Origin: Pseudomonas sp.
Lineage (GTDB): Bacteria; Pseudomonadota; Gammaproteobacteria; Pseudomonadales; Pseudomonadaceae
Direction of reading: 5' to 3'
NCBI RefSeq assembly: GCF_030683065.1
Contig: NZ_JAUXMX010000050.1
Location: 1-64,000 of the forward strand
Length of the DNA: 64,000 nt
Below the pieces are notes generated by a model. That model searched no databases, was not told where the DNA came from, and was given only the letters and a program-made list of their open reading frames with translations. The translations under genes and the position numbers were made by a program. This document shows positions 49,638-60,899 of this stretch, one piece after another (position 1 is the first letter of the stretch; every line of letters begins with the position of its first letter).

Positions 49638-51365
49638 ATGTCGTTATCCTTACCGCCACTGTTCGCCGCCTGGCGCCAGAGCCTGCGTGCCGGCTATGGC
49701 TGGAAGAGCCTGCGCGGCGACTTGAGCGCCGGTGTCACCGTCGGCATTATTGCCATTCCGCTGGCCATGGCCCTGGCGATTGCAGTGGGTGTGGCGCCGC
49801 AGCACGGCCTTTATACGGTGCTGATCGCCGCGCCACTGATCGCCCTGTTCGGCGGCTCGCGCTTCAATGTCTCCGGCCCCACCGCTGCCTTCGTGGTGAT
49901 CCTGCTGCCGATCACCCAGCAGTTCGGCCTCGGTGGCCTGCTGCTATGCACCCTGATGTCCGGGCTGATCCTCATAGCCTTGGGTTTGCTGCGTGCCGGC
50001 CGCCTGATCGAGTTTATCCCCTACCCGGTAACCCTGGGCTTTACCGCCGGTATTGGCATTGTCATCGCCACCTTGCAGATCAAGGACCTGTTCGGCCTGA
50101 ATCCGGTTGGCCAGCCGAGCAACTACGTGGAGCAATTGAGCCTGCTGCTGCAGTCACTGCCTGGCTTGCAGTTCGCCGACAGCCTGGTGGCGCTGGTCTG
50201 CCTGGCCGTGCTGGTGCTCTGGCCGCGCTGGGTACCGAAGGTGCCCGGACACCTCGCCGCCCTGGCCGTGGGCGCCTTGCTCGGCCTGCTGCTGGAACAC
50301 TACGGCCTGCCGGTGGCGACCCTTGGCGAGCGTTTCAGCTACACCCTGGACGGCATCGAGCACCCAGGCATCCCGCCGTTCCTGCCGAGTTTTGCCTGGC
50401 CCTGGCACCTGCCCGGAGCGGATGGCCAGCCGCTGCAGATCTCCTTCGAACTGATCCGCCAATTGCTCGCACCGGCCTTCGCCATCGCCATGCTTGGCGC
50501 CATCGAGTCACTGCTATGCGCGGTGGTCTCCGACGGCATGACCGGCAGCAAACACGACCCCAATGGCGAGCTGATCGGCCAGGGCATCGGCAATCTGGTG
50601 GCGCCCCTATTCGGTGGCATCACCGCCACCGCCGCCATCGCCCGCAGCGCCGCCAACGTCCGCGCCGGGGCTTTTTCACCGCTGGCGGCGATCATTCATG
50701 CCGGCGTGGTGCTGATCGCCATCCTGTTTCTCGCCCCGCTGTTCAGCTACCTGCCGATGGCCGCCATGGCCGCCTTGCTGCTGATGGTCGCCTGGAACAT
50801 GAGCGAGGCGCGGCACGTGCAGCACACCCTGCGCATCGCCCCACGCAGCGATGTGCTGGTGCTGCTGACCTGCCTGGTACTGACGGTATTGTTCAACATG
50901 GTGCTGGCGGTTGGCGTCGGCCTGCTGCTGGCCGCCGGATTGTTCATCAAACGCATGAGCGACCTGACCGACACCGCCGCCTTGCCCAAGCATTTCCACG
51001 AGGCGCTGAGTGATCTGCCCGAGCATGTCCTGGCCTACGCCATTCGCGGCCCGCTGTTCTTCGGCGCAGCGGAAAAGGCCTTGAGCGTGCTGCGCCGCCT
51101 CAGCCCTGAGGTGCGGGTGGTAATCGTTGATATCAGTGCGGTGCCGTTGCTCGACATGACCGCCCTGGCGGCGCTGGAGAGTGTACTGCGCGACTACCGC
51201 GCACAAGGCGTGGGCCTGGTACTCAGCGGGCCGACGCCGCAGGTACGCCTGCAACTGCGCCGCGCCGGTATTCAGCGCGTCGAGGGCCAACTGGCCTATG
51301 TACGCGACCTCGATCAGGCGCGGGCAAAGGCGCTGCGCTGGCTGCAGCCAGGCGACAGCGCTTAA
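49638..51365 (+). CDS. SulP family inorganic anion transporter
   Basis: This 575-residue SLC26/SulP protein has the signature GLYTVLIAAPLIALFGGSRFNVSGPTAAFVVIL and multiple membrane helices (about 25-430). A C-terminal STAS domain (about 455-560) contains VRVVIVDISAVPLLDMTALAALESVL. Substrates in this family are sulfate, bicarbonate or organic acids; the specific ion cannot be told. It stands alone. Confidence 0.92.
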   Translation: MSLSLPPLFAAWRQSLRAGYGWKSLRGDLSAGVTVGIIAIPLAMALAIAVGVAPQHGLYTVLIAAPLIALFGGSRFNVSGPTAAFVVILLPITQQFGLGGLLLCTLMSGLILIALGLLRAGRLIEFIPYPVTLGFTAGIGIVIATLQIKDLFGLNPVGQPSNYVEQLSLLLQSLPGLQFADSLVALVCLAVLVLWPRWVPKVPGHLAALAVGALLGLLLEHYGLPVATLGERFSYTLDGIEHPGIPPFLPSFAWPWHLPGADGQPLQISFELIRQLLAPAFAIAMLGAIESLLCAVVSDGMTGSKHDPNGELIGQGIGNLVAPLFGGITATAAIARSAANVRAGAFSPLAAIIHAGVVLIAILFLAPLFSYLPMAAMAALLLMVAWNMSEARHVQHTLRIAPRSDVLVLLTCLVLTVLFNMVLAVGVGLLLAAGLFIKRMSDLTDTAALPKHFHEALSDLPEHVLAYAIRGPLFFGAAEKALSVLRRLSPEVRVVIVDISAVPLLDMTALAALESVLRDYRAQGVGLVLSGPTPQVRLQLRRAGIQRVEGQLAYVRDLDQARAKALRWLQPGDSA

Positions 51366-51489
51366 GAGATTGCGCCGTGCCGGGTAGGGTGCGCCCTCCC
51401 CCGCATTGCATCAGGGCTACCGCAGGACACCGCCGATTCGAGGCACACCAGCAGACTCGGTGCGCACGGCGCACGCTACCGAGCAGCGC
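51366..51489. repeat. Degenerate REP-like and GTGCGC palindromes
   Basis: GTAGGGTGCGCC (51386), CCGCATTGCATCAGGGCTACC (51401-51421) and GGTGCGCACGGCGCACGCTACC (51460-51481) are fragments of repeat families seen elsewhere in the window. They lie between convergent SulP and hpt. Confidence 0.55.
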
Positions 51490-52047
51490 TTACATGCCCT
51501 TGACCGCATAGATCCCGGCGGCATTGCGCCAGTAGCCTTTGTAATCCATACCGTAGCCGAAGACGTAACGGTCGATGCACGACAGACCGACGTAATCGGC
51601 CTTGAGGTTAGGACGCGCCTTGCGCTGGTGGTCCTTGTCGATCAGGACGGCGGTATGCACGGCGCTCGCACCGGCGTGGCGGCAAAAGTCGATGATCGCG
51701 CCCAGGGTATGCCCTTCATCGAGGATGTCGTCGATGATCAGCACGTCGCGGTCGATAAAGGAGATTTCCGGCTTGGCTTTCCAGAACAGCTCGCCGCCGC
51801 TGGTTTCGTTGCGATAACGGGTGGCATGCAGGTAGGACAGCTCCAAGGGGAAATCCAGCTTGGGCAGCAGCTTGCCGGAGAAGATCAAGCCACCGTTCAT
51901 CACGCAGAACACCACTGGGTTGCGCTCCGCCAGTTCGGCGTTGATCGCGGCGGCTACCTGGTCGATGGCCGCTTCAACTTCGGCTTCCGTGTACAAGCAA
52001 TCAGCTTCCAGCATGACTTGGCGGATATGCGTTAGATCGACGGGCAT
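51490..52047 (-). CDS. hpt: Hypoxanthine-guanine phosphoribosyltransferase
   Basis: This 185-residue purine salvage enzyme transfers phosphoribose from PRPP to hypoxanthine or guanine. The PRPP motif is VLIIDDILDEGHTLG. GGLIFSGKLLPKLDFPLELSYLHATRY contains the flexible loop region, and DYVGLSCIDRYVFGYGMDYKG is the base-binding C-terminal motif. It is divergent from upp. Confidence 0.93.
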   Translation of the reverse strand: MPVDLTHIRQVMLEADCLYTEAEVEAAIDQVAAAINAELAERNPVVFCVMNGGLIFSGKLLPKLDFPLELSYLHATRYRNETSGGELFWKAKPEISFIDRDVLIIDDILDEGHTLGAIIDFCRHAGASAVHTAVLIDKDHQRKARPNLKADYVGLSCIDRYVFGYGMDYKGYWRNAAGIYAVKGM

Positions 52048-52298
52048 GGTCTTTCCTCATAAGAGTGAGCAAACGCTGAACAAGCACAAAAGCTGATCGA
52101 TGCGTCAAAATAAAAGTCGGCAAAGGTACCCATCCACCCCAGTCGGAGCAAGCCTTTGCAGACAAACTGCCGGAAATACGCGTAATCGGCGACATCTCAT
52201 ACTAATTTCCTGCAAGCCGCCTGCATCTGCGCGCCAACGGCACAAAGCCAGTGCTAATCTAGCTCAATTTTTTTTGCCAGCCCGCCGGAGAACCCGCC

Positions 52299-52937
52299 AT
52301 GCCCATCCTCGAGATTCGTCACCCGCTGATTCGTCACAAGCTCGGCCTGATGCGGCGCGCCGATATCAGCACCAAGAACTTCCGCGAACTGGCCCAGGAA
52401 GTCGGTGCCCTGCTGACCTACGAAGCGACCAACGACCTGCCTCTGGAGAACTACGACATCCAGGGCTGGGCGGGCACCGTACAGGTGGAGAAAATTGCCG
52501 GCAAGAAAATCACCGTGGTGCCGATCCTGCGCGCGGGTATCGGCATGCTCGAAGGTGTACTTAGCCTGATTCCGGGAGCCAAGGTCAGCGCCGTCGGCGT
52601 GGCGCGCAATGAGCAAACCCTGCAGGCGCATACCTACCTGGAAAAACTCGCCCCGGAGATCGACGAGCGCCTGGCCTTGATCATCGACCCGATGCTCGCC
52701 ACCGGCGGCTCCATGGTCGCCACCATCGACCTGTTGAAGAGAGCCGGCTGCAAGGAAATCCGCGCCATGGTTCTGGTGGCCGCTCCCGAAGGGATCAAGG
52801 TGGTCAACGATGCCCACCCTGACGTGATGATCTTCACCGCATCAATCGACGAGCGCCTCAACGAACACGGCTACATCATTCCCGGCCTGGGCGACGCCGG
52901 CGACAAGATATTCGGCACCAAGCAGAAGGACGCCTGA
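52299..52937 (+). CDS. upp: Uracil phosphoribosyltransferase
   Basis: This 212-residue pyrimidine salvage enzyme makes UMP from uracil and PRPP. Signatures are [47 protein letters not shown] (PRPP site) and the C-terminal [17 protein letters not shown] uracil permease gene follows 2 bases after its stop, so uptake and salvage are coupled. A ribosome site (CCGGAG) precedes the start. Confidence 0.96.
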   Translation: MPILEIRHPLIRHKLGLMRRADISTKNFRELAQEVGALLTYEATNDLPLENYDIQGWAGTVQVEKIAGKKITVVPILRAGIGMLEGVLSLIPGAKVSAVGVARNEQTLQAHTYLEKLAPEIDERLALIIDPMLATGGSMVATIDLLKRAGCKEIRAMVLVAAPEGIKVVNDAHPDVMIFTASIDERLNEHGYIIPGLGDAGDKIFGTKQKDA

Positions 52938-52939
52938 TC

Positions 52940-54208
52940 ATGCAGGATCACATGCAGGACGCCACCTGGCGTCAGGCCCTGGCTGGCTCGCAGATGCTCT
53001 TTGTGGCCTTCGGCGCACTGGTGCTGATGCCGCTGATCACCGGCATGGACCCCAACGTGGCGCTGTTTACCGCAGGGCTCGGCACCCTGATCTTCCAGCT
53101 GGTGACCAAGAATCAGGTGCCGGTGTTTCTCGCCTCGAGCTTCGCCTTTATCGCACCAATCCTCGCCGCCAAGAACGACTTCGGCCTGCCGGCTACCCTC
53201 GGCGGCCTGGTTGCCGCAGGCGTCGCCTACATGCTCCTGGCCGGGGTAGTGAAGCTCAAGGGCACGGGCTTTATCGACCGCCTGTTGCCACCGGTGGTAA
53301 TTGGCCCGGTAATCATGGCCATCGGCCTGGGCCTGGCTCCCGTGGCCGCCAACATGGCCATGGGCAAAGCGGGCGACGCCAGCGTGCAGCTGGTGCCTTA
53401 CGACATCGCGCTGATGATTTCCCTGCCGGCCCTGCTTACCACCCTGATGGTTGCGGTGATCGGCCGCGGGGTCTTTCGCCTGATCCCGATTCTCTGTGGC
53501 ATCGCCGTAGGCTATGTACTGGCCTGGCTACTCGGTGTGGTCGACTTCAGCCCGGTGACCGTTGCACCCTGGCTGGCCGTGCCGAATTTCGTCGCACCCG
53601 AACTGCACTGGGGAGCGATCCTGTTCATCCTGCCGGTGGCCATCGCACCGGCCATCGAGCATATCGGCGATGTGCTGGCGATCGGCACGGTGACCGGCAA
53701 GAACTACCTGAAGAACCCGGGCCTGCATCGCACCTTGCTCGGCGACGGCCTGGCCACCTCGGCCGCCGGCCTGCTCGGCGGGCCGCCCAACACCACCTAC
53801 TCGGAAGTCACCGGCGCAGTAATGCTGACCAAGAACTTCAACCCCAAGGTGATGCTCTGGGCAGCCGTGATCGCCATGACCCTGGCCTTTATCGGTAAAT
53901 TCGGCGCGCTGCTGCAGAGCATTCCGGTGCCGGTGATGGGCGGCATTCTCTGCCTACTGTTCGGGTCCATCGCCGTAGTCGGGCTCAATACCCTGATCCG
54001 CCATCAGGTCGACCTGTCCGAGGCGCGCAACCTGGTCATCGTCGCGGTGACGCTGGTGTTCGGCATCGGCGGCATGGTCATCGGTGCCGGCGACGTCAGC
54101 CTGAAAGGCATCTCGCTGTGCGGCATCATCGCCATCGTCCTCAACCTGCTGCTGCCCGGCGGCAAGGGCTGGCGCAGCAAGGCACTGAGCGACGGGCCGG
54201 AGGCCTAG
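52940..54208 (+). CDS. uraA: Uracil permease (UraA/NCS2 family)
   Basis: This 422-residue NCS2 transporter has about 14 helices. Signatures include FLASSFAFIAPI, VIGPVIMAIGLGLAP and PVAIAPAIEHIGDVLAIGTVTGKNY, the substrate-binding glutamate motif. The last 120 residues contain GLLGGPPNTTYSEVTGAVMLTKNFNP. It is probably a uracil:proton symporter co-transcribed with upp. A second in-frame ATG at 52952 could also start it. Confidence 0.92.
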   Translation: MQDHMQDATWRQALAGSQMLFVAFGALVLMPLITGMDPNVALFTAGLGTLIFQLVTKNQVPVFLASSFAFIAPILAAKNDFGLPATLGGLVAAGVAYMLLAGVVKLKGTGFIDRLLPPVVIGPVIMAIGLGLAPVAANMAMGKAGDASVQLVPYDIALMISLPALLTTLMVAVIGRGVFRLIPILCGIAVGYVLAWLLGVVDFSPVTVAPWLAVPNFVAPELHWGAILFILPVAIAPAIEHIGDVLAIGTVTGKNYLKNPGLHRTLLGDGLATSAAGLLGGPPNTTYSEVTGAVMLTKNFNPKVMLWAAVIAMTLAFIGKFGALLQSIPVPVMGGILCLLFGSIAVVGLNTLIRHQVDLSEARNLVIVAVTLVFGIGGMVIGAGDVSLKGISLCGIIAIVLNLLLPGGKGWRSKALSDGPEA

Positions 54209-54422
54209 GCACGGCTTGCGGATGCCAGCGGTGGACAATGCTTCACGATGTCCACCGCACACCCGCTCTTCGTAGCCCGGATGAAATCCGGGGGCGGTCT
54301 TATGGCGACTACCGATGTCCCGGATTGCATCCGGGCTACCGACTGGAGCAACAAGACGCTTAGCGAAGAGCAACCTGCATGGCACCTGGTGCGCACAGCG
54401 CACCCGAGGCCTGGGCCAGCAC
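54209..54422. repeat. REP-like inverted pair between uraA and the MFS gene
   Basis: GTAGCCCGGATGAAATCCGG at 54272 and CCGGATTGCATCCGGGCTAC ending at 54339 form the same pair as at 49-115, in the same orientation. The insert between the arms differs. It lies between convergent genes. Confidence 0.8.
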
Positions 54423-55754
54423 TCAGGCCGGTTCTGCCGCCCACTGCTGCAACCGCACCACACTTTCCCGGTAGGGTTTGAGGCTCATGCTCAGCAGCAC
54501 GATGGAGCTAAACACCGCGATGCTGGTGACGATCAGCAGCGAGTAGCGCAGTGCCATGTCGTCGGCGAATACGTAGTCGGTGACCAGCGCCACGGCGGTC
54601 GGGCCGATACCCAGGCCGATCAGGGTAATCACGAACAGGTAGATCGCTGACGCCTGGCCGCGCATCGAGTTGGGCATGATTTCCTGGATCGCCGCCGGCG
54701 CCACACCGAACGGCATACTCAGGAAAAACACCGCCGGCGCAGTAAGAATCGCCGCCCACAGCGCAGTTTCCATCAACGGGAAGGCCAGCACACATGGCAC
54801 CGCGCCGATGGCCGCATACAGACCAACGCGCATGTTGGCGTCGCTGCTACCACGCTTGGCCATCCAGTCAGCCAGGCGCCCGCCAAAGACGATGCCCAGG
54901 CAACCGAACACCGCGACGATGCTGCCGTAGATGATGCCGACCTGACCGGCGTCCCAGCCATAGGTGCGAATGAAGAACGTCGGAATCCAGGCCGCACTGC
55001 CGTAGCCAGCGAAGGCCAGGCCGGCGAAGCCGAAGTTATGGCAAAGCACAGTGCGCTTGTTGGCGCGAATATAGCGGCCGACATCGGCCAGCGGCACCGC
55101 GACGCCAGCTCCGACGCCACGCCGCGCCGGTTCCTTGACCGCCAACATCAACAGGGTAAAGAGCACCCCAGCCACGCCCAGAATCAGGAAGATCAACTGC
55201 CAGGGCCGTACTTCGCCGACCACTGGCAGCAGCACATCGCCCTGGGCCGAGGCGAACTGGATGACCAGCCCGCCGAGCAGAAAAGCCAGGCCCGAGCCCA
55301 GGTAGACACCCATCGAATAGACGCTGATTGCAGTAGCACGGCGCTCGGCCGGAAAGCTGTCGGCAATCAGCGAATAAGCCGCTGGCGATAGGGCCGCCTC
55401 ACCGACACCGACACCAATCCGGCAGATAAGAAACTGCCAGTACAACTTAGCCAGGCCGCAGGCTGCAGTGGCCGCACTCCAGAACAGCACACCGATGGCA
55501 ATCAGGCCACGCCGGCTCTTGGTATCGGCCAGGCGCCCCAGAGGAATACCGCAAACGGTGTAGAACAGGGCGAAGGACAAGCCCATCAGCAGGCTCATCT
55601 GCGTGTCGCTGATCATCAGATCGCGACGGATCGGCTCCACCAACAGGTTGAGAATCTGCCGATCGATAAACGACAGCACATAGGCCACCATCAAAATGGC
55701 GACAGTAGTCCAGGCGCGGGCACTGGAGGGATAGCCGTTATTGTTGTTGGGCAC
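54423..55754 (-). CDS. MFS transporter, spinster-like
   Basis: This 443-residue major facilitator has about 12 membrane helices. Characteristic segments are VAYVLSFIDRQILNLLVEPIRRDLMISDTQMSLLMG, the GRLADTKSRRGLIAIGV loop between helices 2 and 3, and CRIGVGVGEAALSPAAYSLIADSFPAERRATAIS. The family transports lipids or small metabolites in other organisms; this substrate is unknown. It follows hemH in the same direction after 195 bases. Confidence 0.88.
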   Translation of the reverse strand: MPNNNNGYPSSARAWTTVAILMVAYVLSFIDRQILNLLVEPIRRDLMISDTQMSLLMGLSFALFYTVCGIPLGRLADTKSRRGLIAIGVLFWSAATAACGLAKLYWQFLICRIGVGVGEAALSPAAYSLIADSFPAERRATAISVYSMGVYLGSGLAFLLGGLVIQFASAQGDVLLPVVGEVRPWQLIFLILGVAGVLFTLLMLAVKEPARRGVGAGVAVPLADVGRYIRANKRTVLCHNFGFAGLAFAGYGSAAWIPTFFIRTYGWDAGQVGIIYGSIVAVFGCLGIVFGGRLADWMAKRGSSDANMRVGLYAAIGAVPCVLAFPLMETALWAAILTAPAVFFLSMPFGVAPAAIQEIMPNSMRGQASAIYLFVITLIGLGIGPTAVALVTDYVFADDMALRYSLLIVTSIAVFSSIVLLSMSLKPYRESVVRLQQWAAEPA

Positions 55755-55948
55755 TGGCAGTCTCCTCGGCAGCGCAGGTGCGCTACACGACGGTTGAATG
55801 AGCTGCCAGCTTAGGTCGAGATACAGCGCGATGAGTATCGCCCGTAGGTGTTATCAGTCAGGCGAATGCACGGCATCCTTTCGAGCTAATGCATCCACCT
55901 GATACTCGGCTAGCAGTCCATTGCAAGCGTAGGCAAGGAAGCGGACTG

Positions 55949-56971
55949 CTAGAGCATTAGCGGTGCACGCTCGCTGAGGGTCTTCAGCGCCGCCACCCAG
56001 CGCGGGTGGTCGTTGAGGCAGGGCACCAGCTGCAGGCTTTCGCCACCTGCCGCGACAAACTGCTCAAGACCGCGATCGCCGATCTCCTCCAGGGTTTCGA
56101 TGCAGTCGGCAACGAACGCCGGGCACATCACCAACAACTTCTTGACGCCCTGCCCGGCCAACTCCTCGAGGCGAGCTTCAGTGTAGGGTTCGATCCATTT
56201 ATCGCGGCCCAGACGAGACTGGAAGGATACCGACCACTGCTCCGGGCGCAGGCCCATACGTTCGGCAAAGGCTGCAGCGCTGCGCATGCATTGCGCGCGG
56301 TAGCAGGTTGCGAGCACTTCCGGCGGCGCTGTCTGGCAGCAATCGGGGCCTTTGAGGCAATGCTTGCTCGGGTCAAGCTTGCGCAGATGACGTTCCGGCA
56401 AGCCGTGAAAACTCAGCAGCAAGTGGTCGAAATCTTGCTCCAGATAAGGCTTGGCACTTTCGACCAGCGCCTCTATGTATTCCGGCTGGTCATAGAACGG
56501 CGCCAGCAAGGAGAAACGCATGTCCAGGTTGCCCGCGCGCACTGCCCGCTTGGCTTCCTCGATTACCGTGGTCGTGGTGCTATCGGCAAACTGTGGATAA
56601 AGCGGCGCCAGTGTCACCTGCTTGATGCCTTGCGCTGCCAGACGCTGGAGTACGGTATTGATCGATGGCTCGCCGTAGCGCATCGCCAACTCGACCGGGC
56701 CCTGGGTCCACTGCGCCTTCATGGCCGTCTGCAGGCGCTTGCTCAATACCACCAGAGGCGAACCGTCCTCCCACCAAATGGACGCATAGGCGTGGGCTGA
56801 AGCAGCAGGTCGCTTGATCAGAATCAGCGACACCAGCAACCGGCGTAACGGCCAGGGGAGATCGACCACATAGGGGTCCATCAGAAATTGATTGAGGTAG
56901 CGCCTTACATCAGCTACTTCGGTCGACGCGGGTGAACCCAGGTTGACCAGCAGCAGGGCGTGATTACTCAT
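55949..56971 (-). CDS. hemH: Ferrochelatase
   Basis: This 340-residue enzyme inserts ferrous iron into protoporphyrin IX in the last step of heme synthesis. Signatures are [12 protein letters not shown] at the N-terminus, [17 protein letters not shown], containing the iron-binding histidine, and [17 protein letters not shown] with the conserved glutamate. It overlaps no gene but follows the TIGR01777 gene by 16 bases, so the two probably share a transcript. Confidence 0.95.
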   Translation of the reverse strand: MSNHALLLVNLGSPASTEVADVRRYLNQFLMDPYVVDLPWPLRRLLVSLILIKRPAASAHAYASIWWEDGSPLVVLSKRLQTAMKAQWTQGPVELAMRYGEPSINTVLQRLAAQGIKQVTLAPLYPQFADSTTTTVIEEAKRAVRAGNLDMRFSLLAPFYDQPEYIEALVESAKPYLEQDFDHLLLSFHGLPERHLRKLDPSKHCLKGPDCCQTAPPEVLATCYRAQCMRSAAAFAERMGLRPEQWSVSFQSRLGRDKWIEPYTEARLEELAGQGVKKLLVMCPAFVADCIETLEEIGDRGLEQFVAAGGESLQLVPCLNDHPRWVAALKTLSERAPLML

Positions 56972-56987
56972 GCAGAATCCTTATCAG

Positions 56988-57890
56988 TCAGTGTCGACCC
57001 AGCAAATCTGCCAGGGCCGTATCCAGATCGGTGAAACGAAAACTAAAGCCGGCTTCGCTCAGGCGAACCGGCAATGCGCGCTGGCCGCCCAGCAGCAAAC
57101 CGGACAACTCACCCAGGCCGACGCGCAACACCAAGCCCGGCACCGGCAGTAGCGCCGGACGGTGCAGGGCGCGGCCCAGCGCGCGGGTAAACTCGGCATT
57201 GCGCACCGGGTGTGGGGAACAGGCATTATATGGACCGCTGGCCTGCTCCTGCTGCAAGAGAAAATCAATCAGGGCAATTTGATCGGCCAGATGCACCCAC
57301 GGCATCCACTGCCGGCCATCACCCAAACGTCCGCCCAGGCCAAGCTTGAATGGCAGCAACAGGCGCTTGAGAAAGCCGCCGTCCCTGGCCAGTACCAGCC
57401 CGGTGCGCACCAGCACCACGCGAATGCCCATGGCTTCGGCGCGCTGCGCGGTTTCCTCCCAGGCGCCGCACAACTGGGCGGCAAAATCCTCGCTGACCGG
57501 CGGCGTATCTTCGTGCAGCTCGCGCTCACCACCATCGCCATACCAGCCCACTGCCGAACCGGACAACAATACCCGCGGCTTGTTTGCGCGCGCCTGCAAC
57601 CAGCTCAGCAATTGCTCGGTAAGGCCGATACGACTGGCCCAGAGCAGGCTCTTGCGCTTGCTGCTCCAGGGTCGGTCGGCAATAGGCGCACCGGCCAGAT
57701 TGACCACCGCGTCCACCTGTTCGTCGCCCAGCTCTTCGAGCCGGCCGATGCCGCGCACCTGCGCCCCGCAAAGCCCCGCAACCTGCTGCGGACTGCGGCT
57801 CCACACGGTCAACTGGTGGCCCTGCAGCGCCCAATGCTGACAAAGACCACGACCGATCAAGCCGGTCCCACCGGTGAGCAATATGTGCAT
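56988..57890 (-). CDS. TIGR01777 family NAD(P)-dependent epimerase/SDR-like protein
   Basis: This 300-residue extended SDR has a Rossmann motif HILLTGGTGLIGRGLCQHW at the N-terminus and VVNLAGAPIADRPWSSKRKS, characteristic of TIGR01777 (YfcH-like). The C-terminus carries the DUF1731 region. Activity and substrate are unknown. It precedes hemH. A sequence resembling the PplR light operator lies about 130 bases upstream of its start. Confidence 0.9.
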   Translation of the reverse strand: MHILLTGGTGLIGRGLCQHWALQGHQLTVWSRSPQQVAGLCGAQVRGIGRLEELGDEQVDAVVNLAGAPIADRPWSSKRKSLLWASRIGLTEQLLSWLQARANKPRVLLSGSAVGWYGDGGERELHEDTPPVSEDFAAQLCGAWEETAQRAEAMGIRVVLVRTGLVLARDGGFLKRLLLPFKLGLGGRLGDGRQWMPWVHLADQIALIDFLLQQEQASGPYNACSPHPVRNAEFTRALGRALHRPALLPVPGLVLRVGLGELSGLLLGGQRALPVRLSEAGFSFRFTDLDTALADLLGRH

Positions 57891-59700
<1,810 letters not shown>

Positions 59701-59832
59701 CCCGTTTTCGAACAGCCTGCTGAATCAGCAGCAGGTATGGCCAAACAGCCAACCCCGCGCGCAGGCGAGCCATTGACGTCGACACAGCACGACGGGCAGG
59801 GCCAGTTCAACGGACCAATCCAGTACAACACT

Positions 59833-59856
59833 TGTACAAAGTATTTGACTTGTACA
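59833..59856 (+). promoter_or_regulatory. PplR1/LitR-type operator, site 1
   Basis: TGTACA at 59833-59838 and TGTACA at 59851-59856 are separated by exactly 12 bases. This equals the direct repeat described for P. putida PplR1 binding. The site covers the -35 element TTGACT (59845-59850). Confidence 0.88.
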
Positions 59857-59872
59857 ACAGCACACCTATGAT
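59845..59872 (+). promoter_or_regulatory. Promoter of the ybgA-like/pplR/phrB operon
   Basis: TTGACT (-35), a 16-base spacer and TATGAT (-10, 59867-59872) form a near-consensus sigma70-type promoter. Both PplR sites overlap or flank it, so a bound repressor could block it in the dark. Confidence 0.75.
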
Positions 59873-59882
59873 GAACACAAGT

Positions 59883-59906
59883 TGTACATTATTCGATCTA
59901 TGTACA
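59883..59906 (+). promoter_or_regulatory. PplR1/LitR-type operator, site 2
   Basis: TGTACA at 59883-59888 and TGTACA at 59901-59906 again are separated by 12 bases. It covers the predicted transcription start region and lies 23 bases before the first start codon. Confidence 0.88.
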
Positions 59907-59928
59907 AGTAGCCATTAGAGGTTGTGCC

Positions 59929-60897
59929 ATGAAACCGTCCCAAGTCGCCTCCAGCAAACCCAAACTTGCCATCAGTGCTTGCCTGCTGGGCGCTGAAGTG
60001 CGCTACAACGGCGGCCACAAGGAATCACGGCTGTGCAGCCGTACCCTTACAGAGCATTTCGATTTCGTCCCGCTATGCCCCGAAGTAGCAATTGGCTTGG
60101 GCACCCCGCGCGAACCCATACGCCTGGTCGGTGACCCGGCGGCACCCCGCGCAGTGGGCACCGTACAGCGTGAACGCGACGTCACTGAACCCCTGGCTGC
60201 CTATGGTGCGCAGATGGCGGGAGAACTGGACGACATCTGTGGCTATATCTTCATGCAGCAATCGCCGTCCTGCGGCCTGGAGCGGGTCAAGGTCTACCAG
60301 GAAAACGGCCGCCCCAGCGAACCCAAGGGCCGCGGCATATACGCCGAGGCATTCTGTGCCAGACGCCCTGATCTGCCAGTTGAGGAAGACGGCCGACTCA
60401 ATGACCCTATCCTGCGTGAGAACTTCATCACTCGCGTGTTTGCTTATGCACAATGGCAGCAATTGCTGCGTGACGGCCTGAGCCGCAAGGCGCTGCTGGA
60501 CTTCCACTCGCGCTACAAATACCTGCTGATGGCCACCCATCCGCTGCAATACAAAACGCTCGGTCGCCTGCTCGGCAACCTGCACCAGCATGATCTGCAG
60601 GAGTTGGCCCCGCGCTATTTCAGCGAACTGATGGCAGCGCTGAAGAAGTGCGCGACCCGGCGCACTCACAGCAACACACTGCAGCACCTCAGTGGCCACC
60701 TCAAGCAGGCTCTGAGCAGCGTAGAACGTCAGGAAATGCAGCAGCTGATCGGCCAATACCGCAACGGCATCGTGCCGCTGGTAGTCCCCCTCACCATGCT
60801 CAAGCATCATTTCCGCCGCCACCCGGACAACTATGTAGCTACGCAGGTTTACCTGCAGCCACACCCAGAAAACCTCAGCCTGCGTAATGCCCTTTGA
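59929..60897 (+). CDS. DUF523 and DUF1722 (YbgA-like) domain protein
   Basis: This 322-residue protein has an N-terminal DUF523 region (about 10-155; KLAISACLLGAEVRYNGGHK, with conserved cysteines in LCPEVAIGLG and FMQQSPSCGLERVKVY). The C-terminal DUF1722/YbgA region (about 195-310) contains LDFHSRYKYLLMATHPLQYKTLGRLLG. Relatives neighbour photolyase genes widely. DUF523 homologues have been linked to 2-thiouracil desulfuration, but this protein's reaction is unknown. It is first in the light-responsive operon, with the next gene 2 bases after its stop. Confidence 0.9.
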   Translation: MKPSQVASSKPKLAISACLLGAEVRYNGGHKESRLCSRTLTEHFDFVPLCPEVAIGLGTPREPIRLVGDPAAPRAVGTVQRERDVTEPLAAYGAQMAGELDDICGYIFMQQSPSCGLERVKVYQENGRPSEPKGRGIYAEAFCARRPDLPVEEDGRLNDPILRENFITRVFAYAQWQQLLRDGLSRKALLDFHSRYKYLLMATHPLQYKTLGRLLGNLHQHDLQELAPRYFSELMAALKKCATRRTHSNTLQHLSGHLKQALSSVERQEMQQLIGQYRNGIVPLVVPLTMLKHHFRRHPDNYVATQVYLQPHPENLSLRNAL

Positions 60898-60899
60898 AC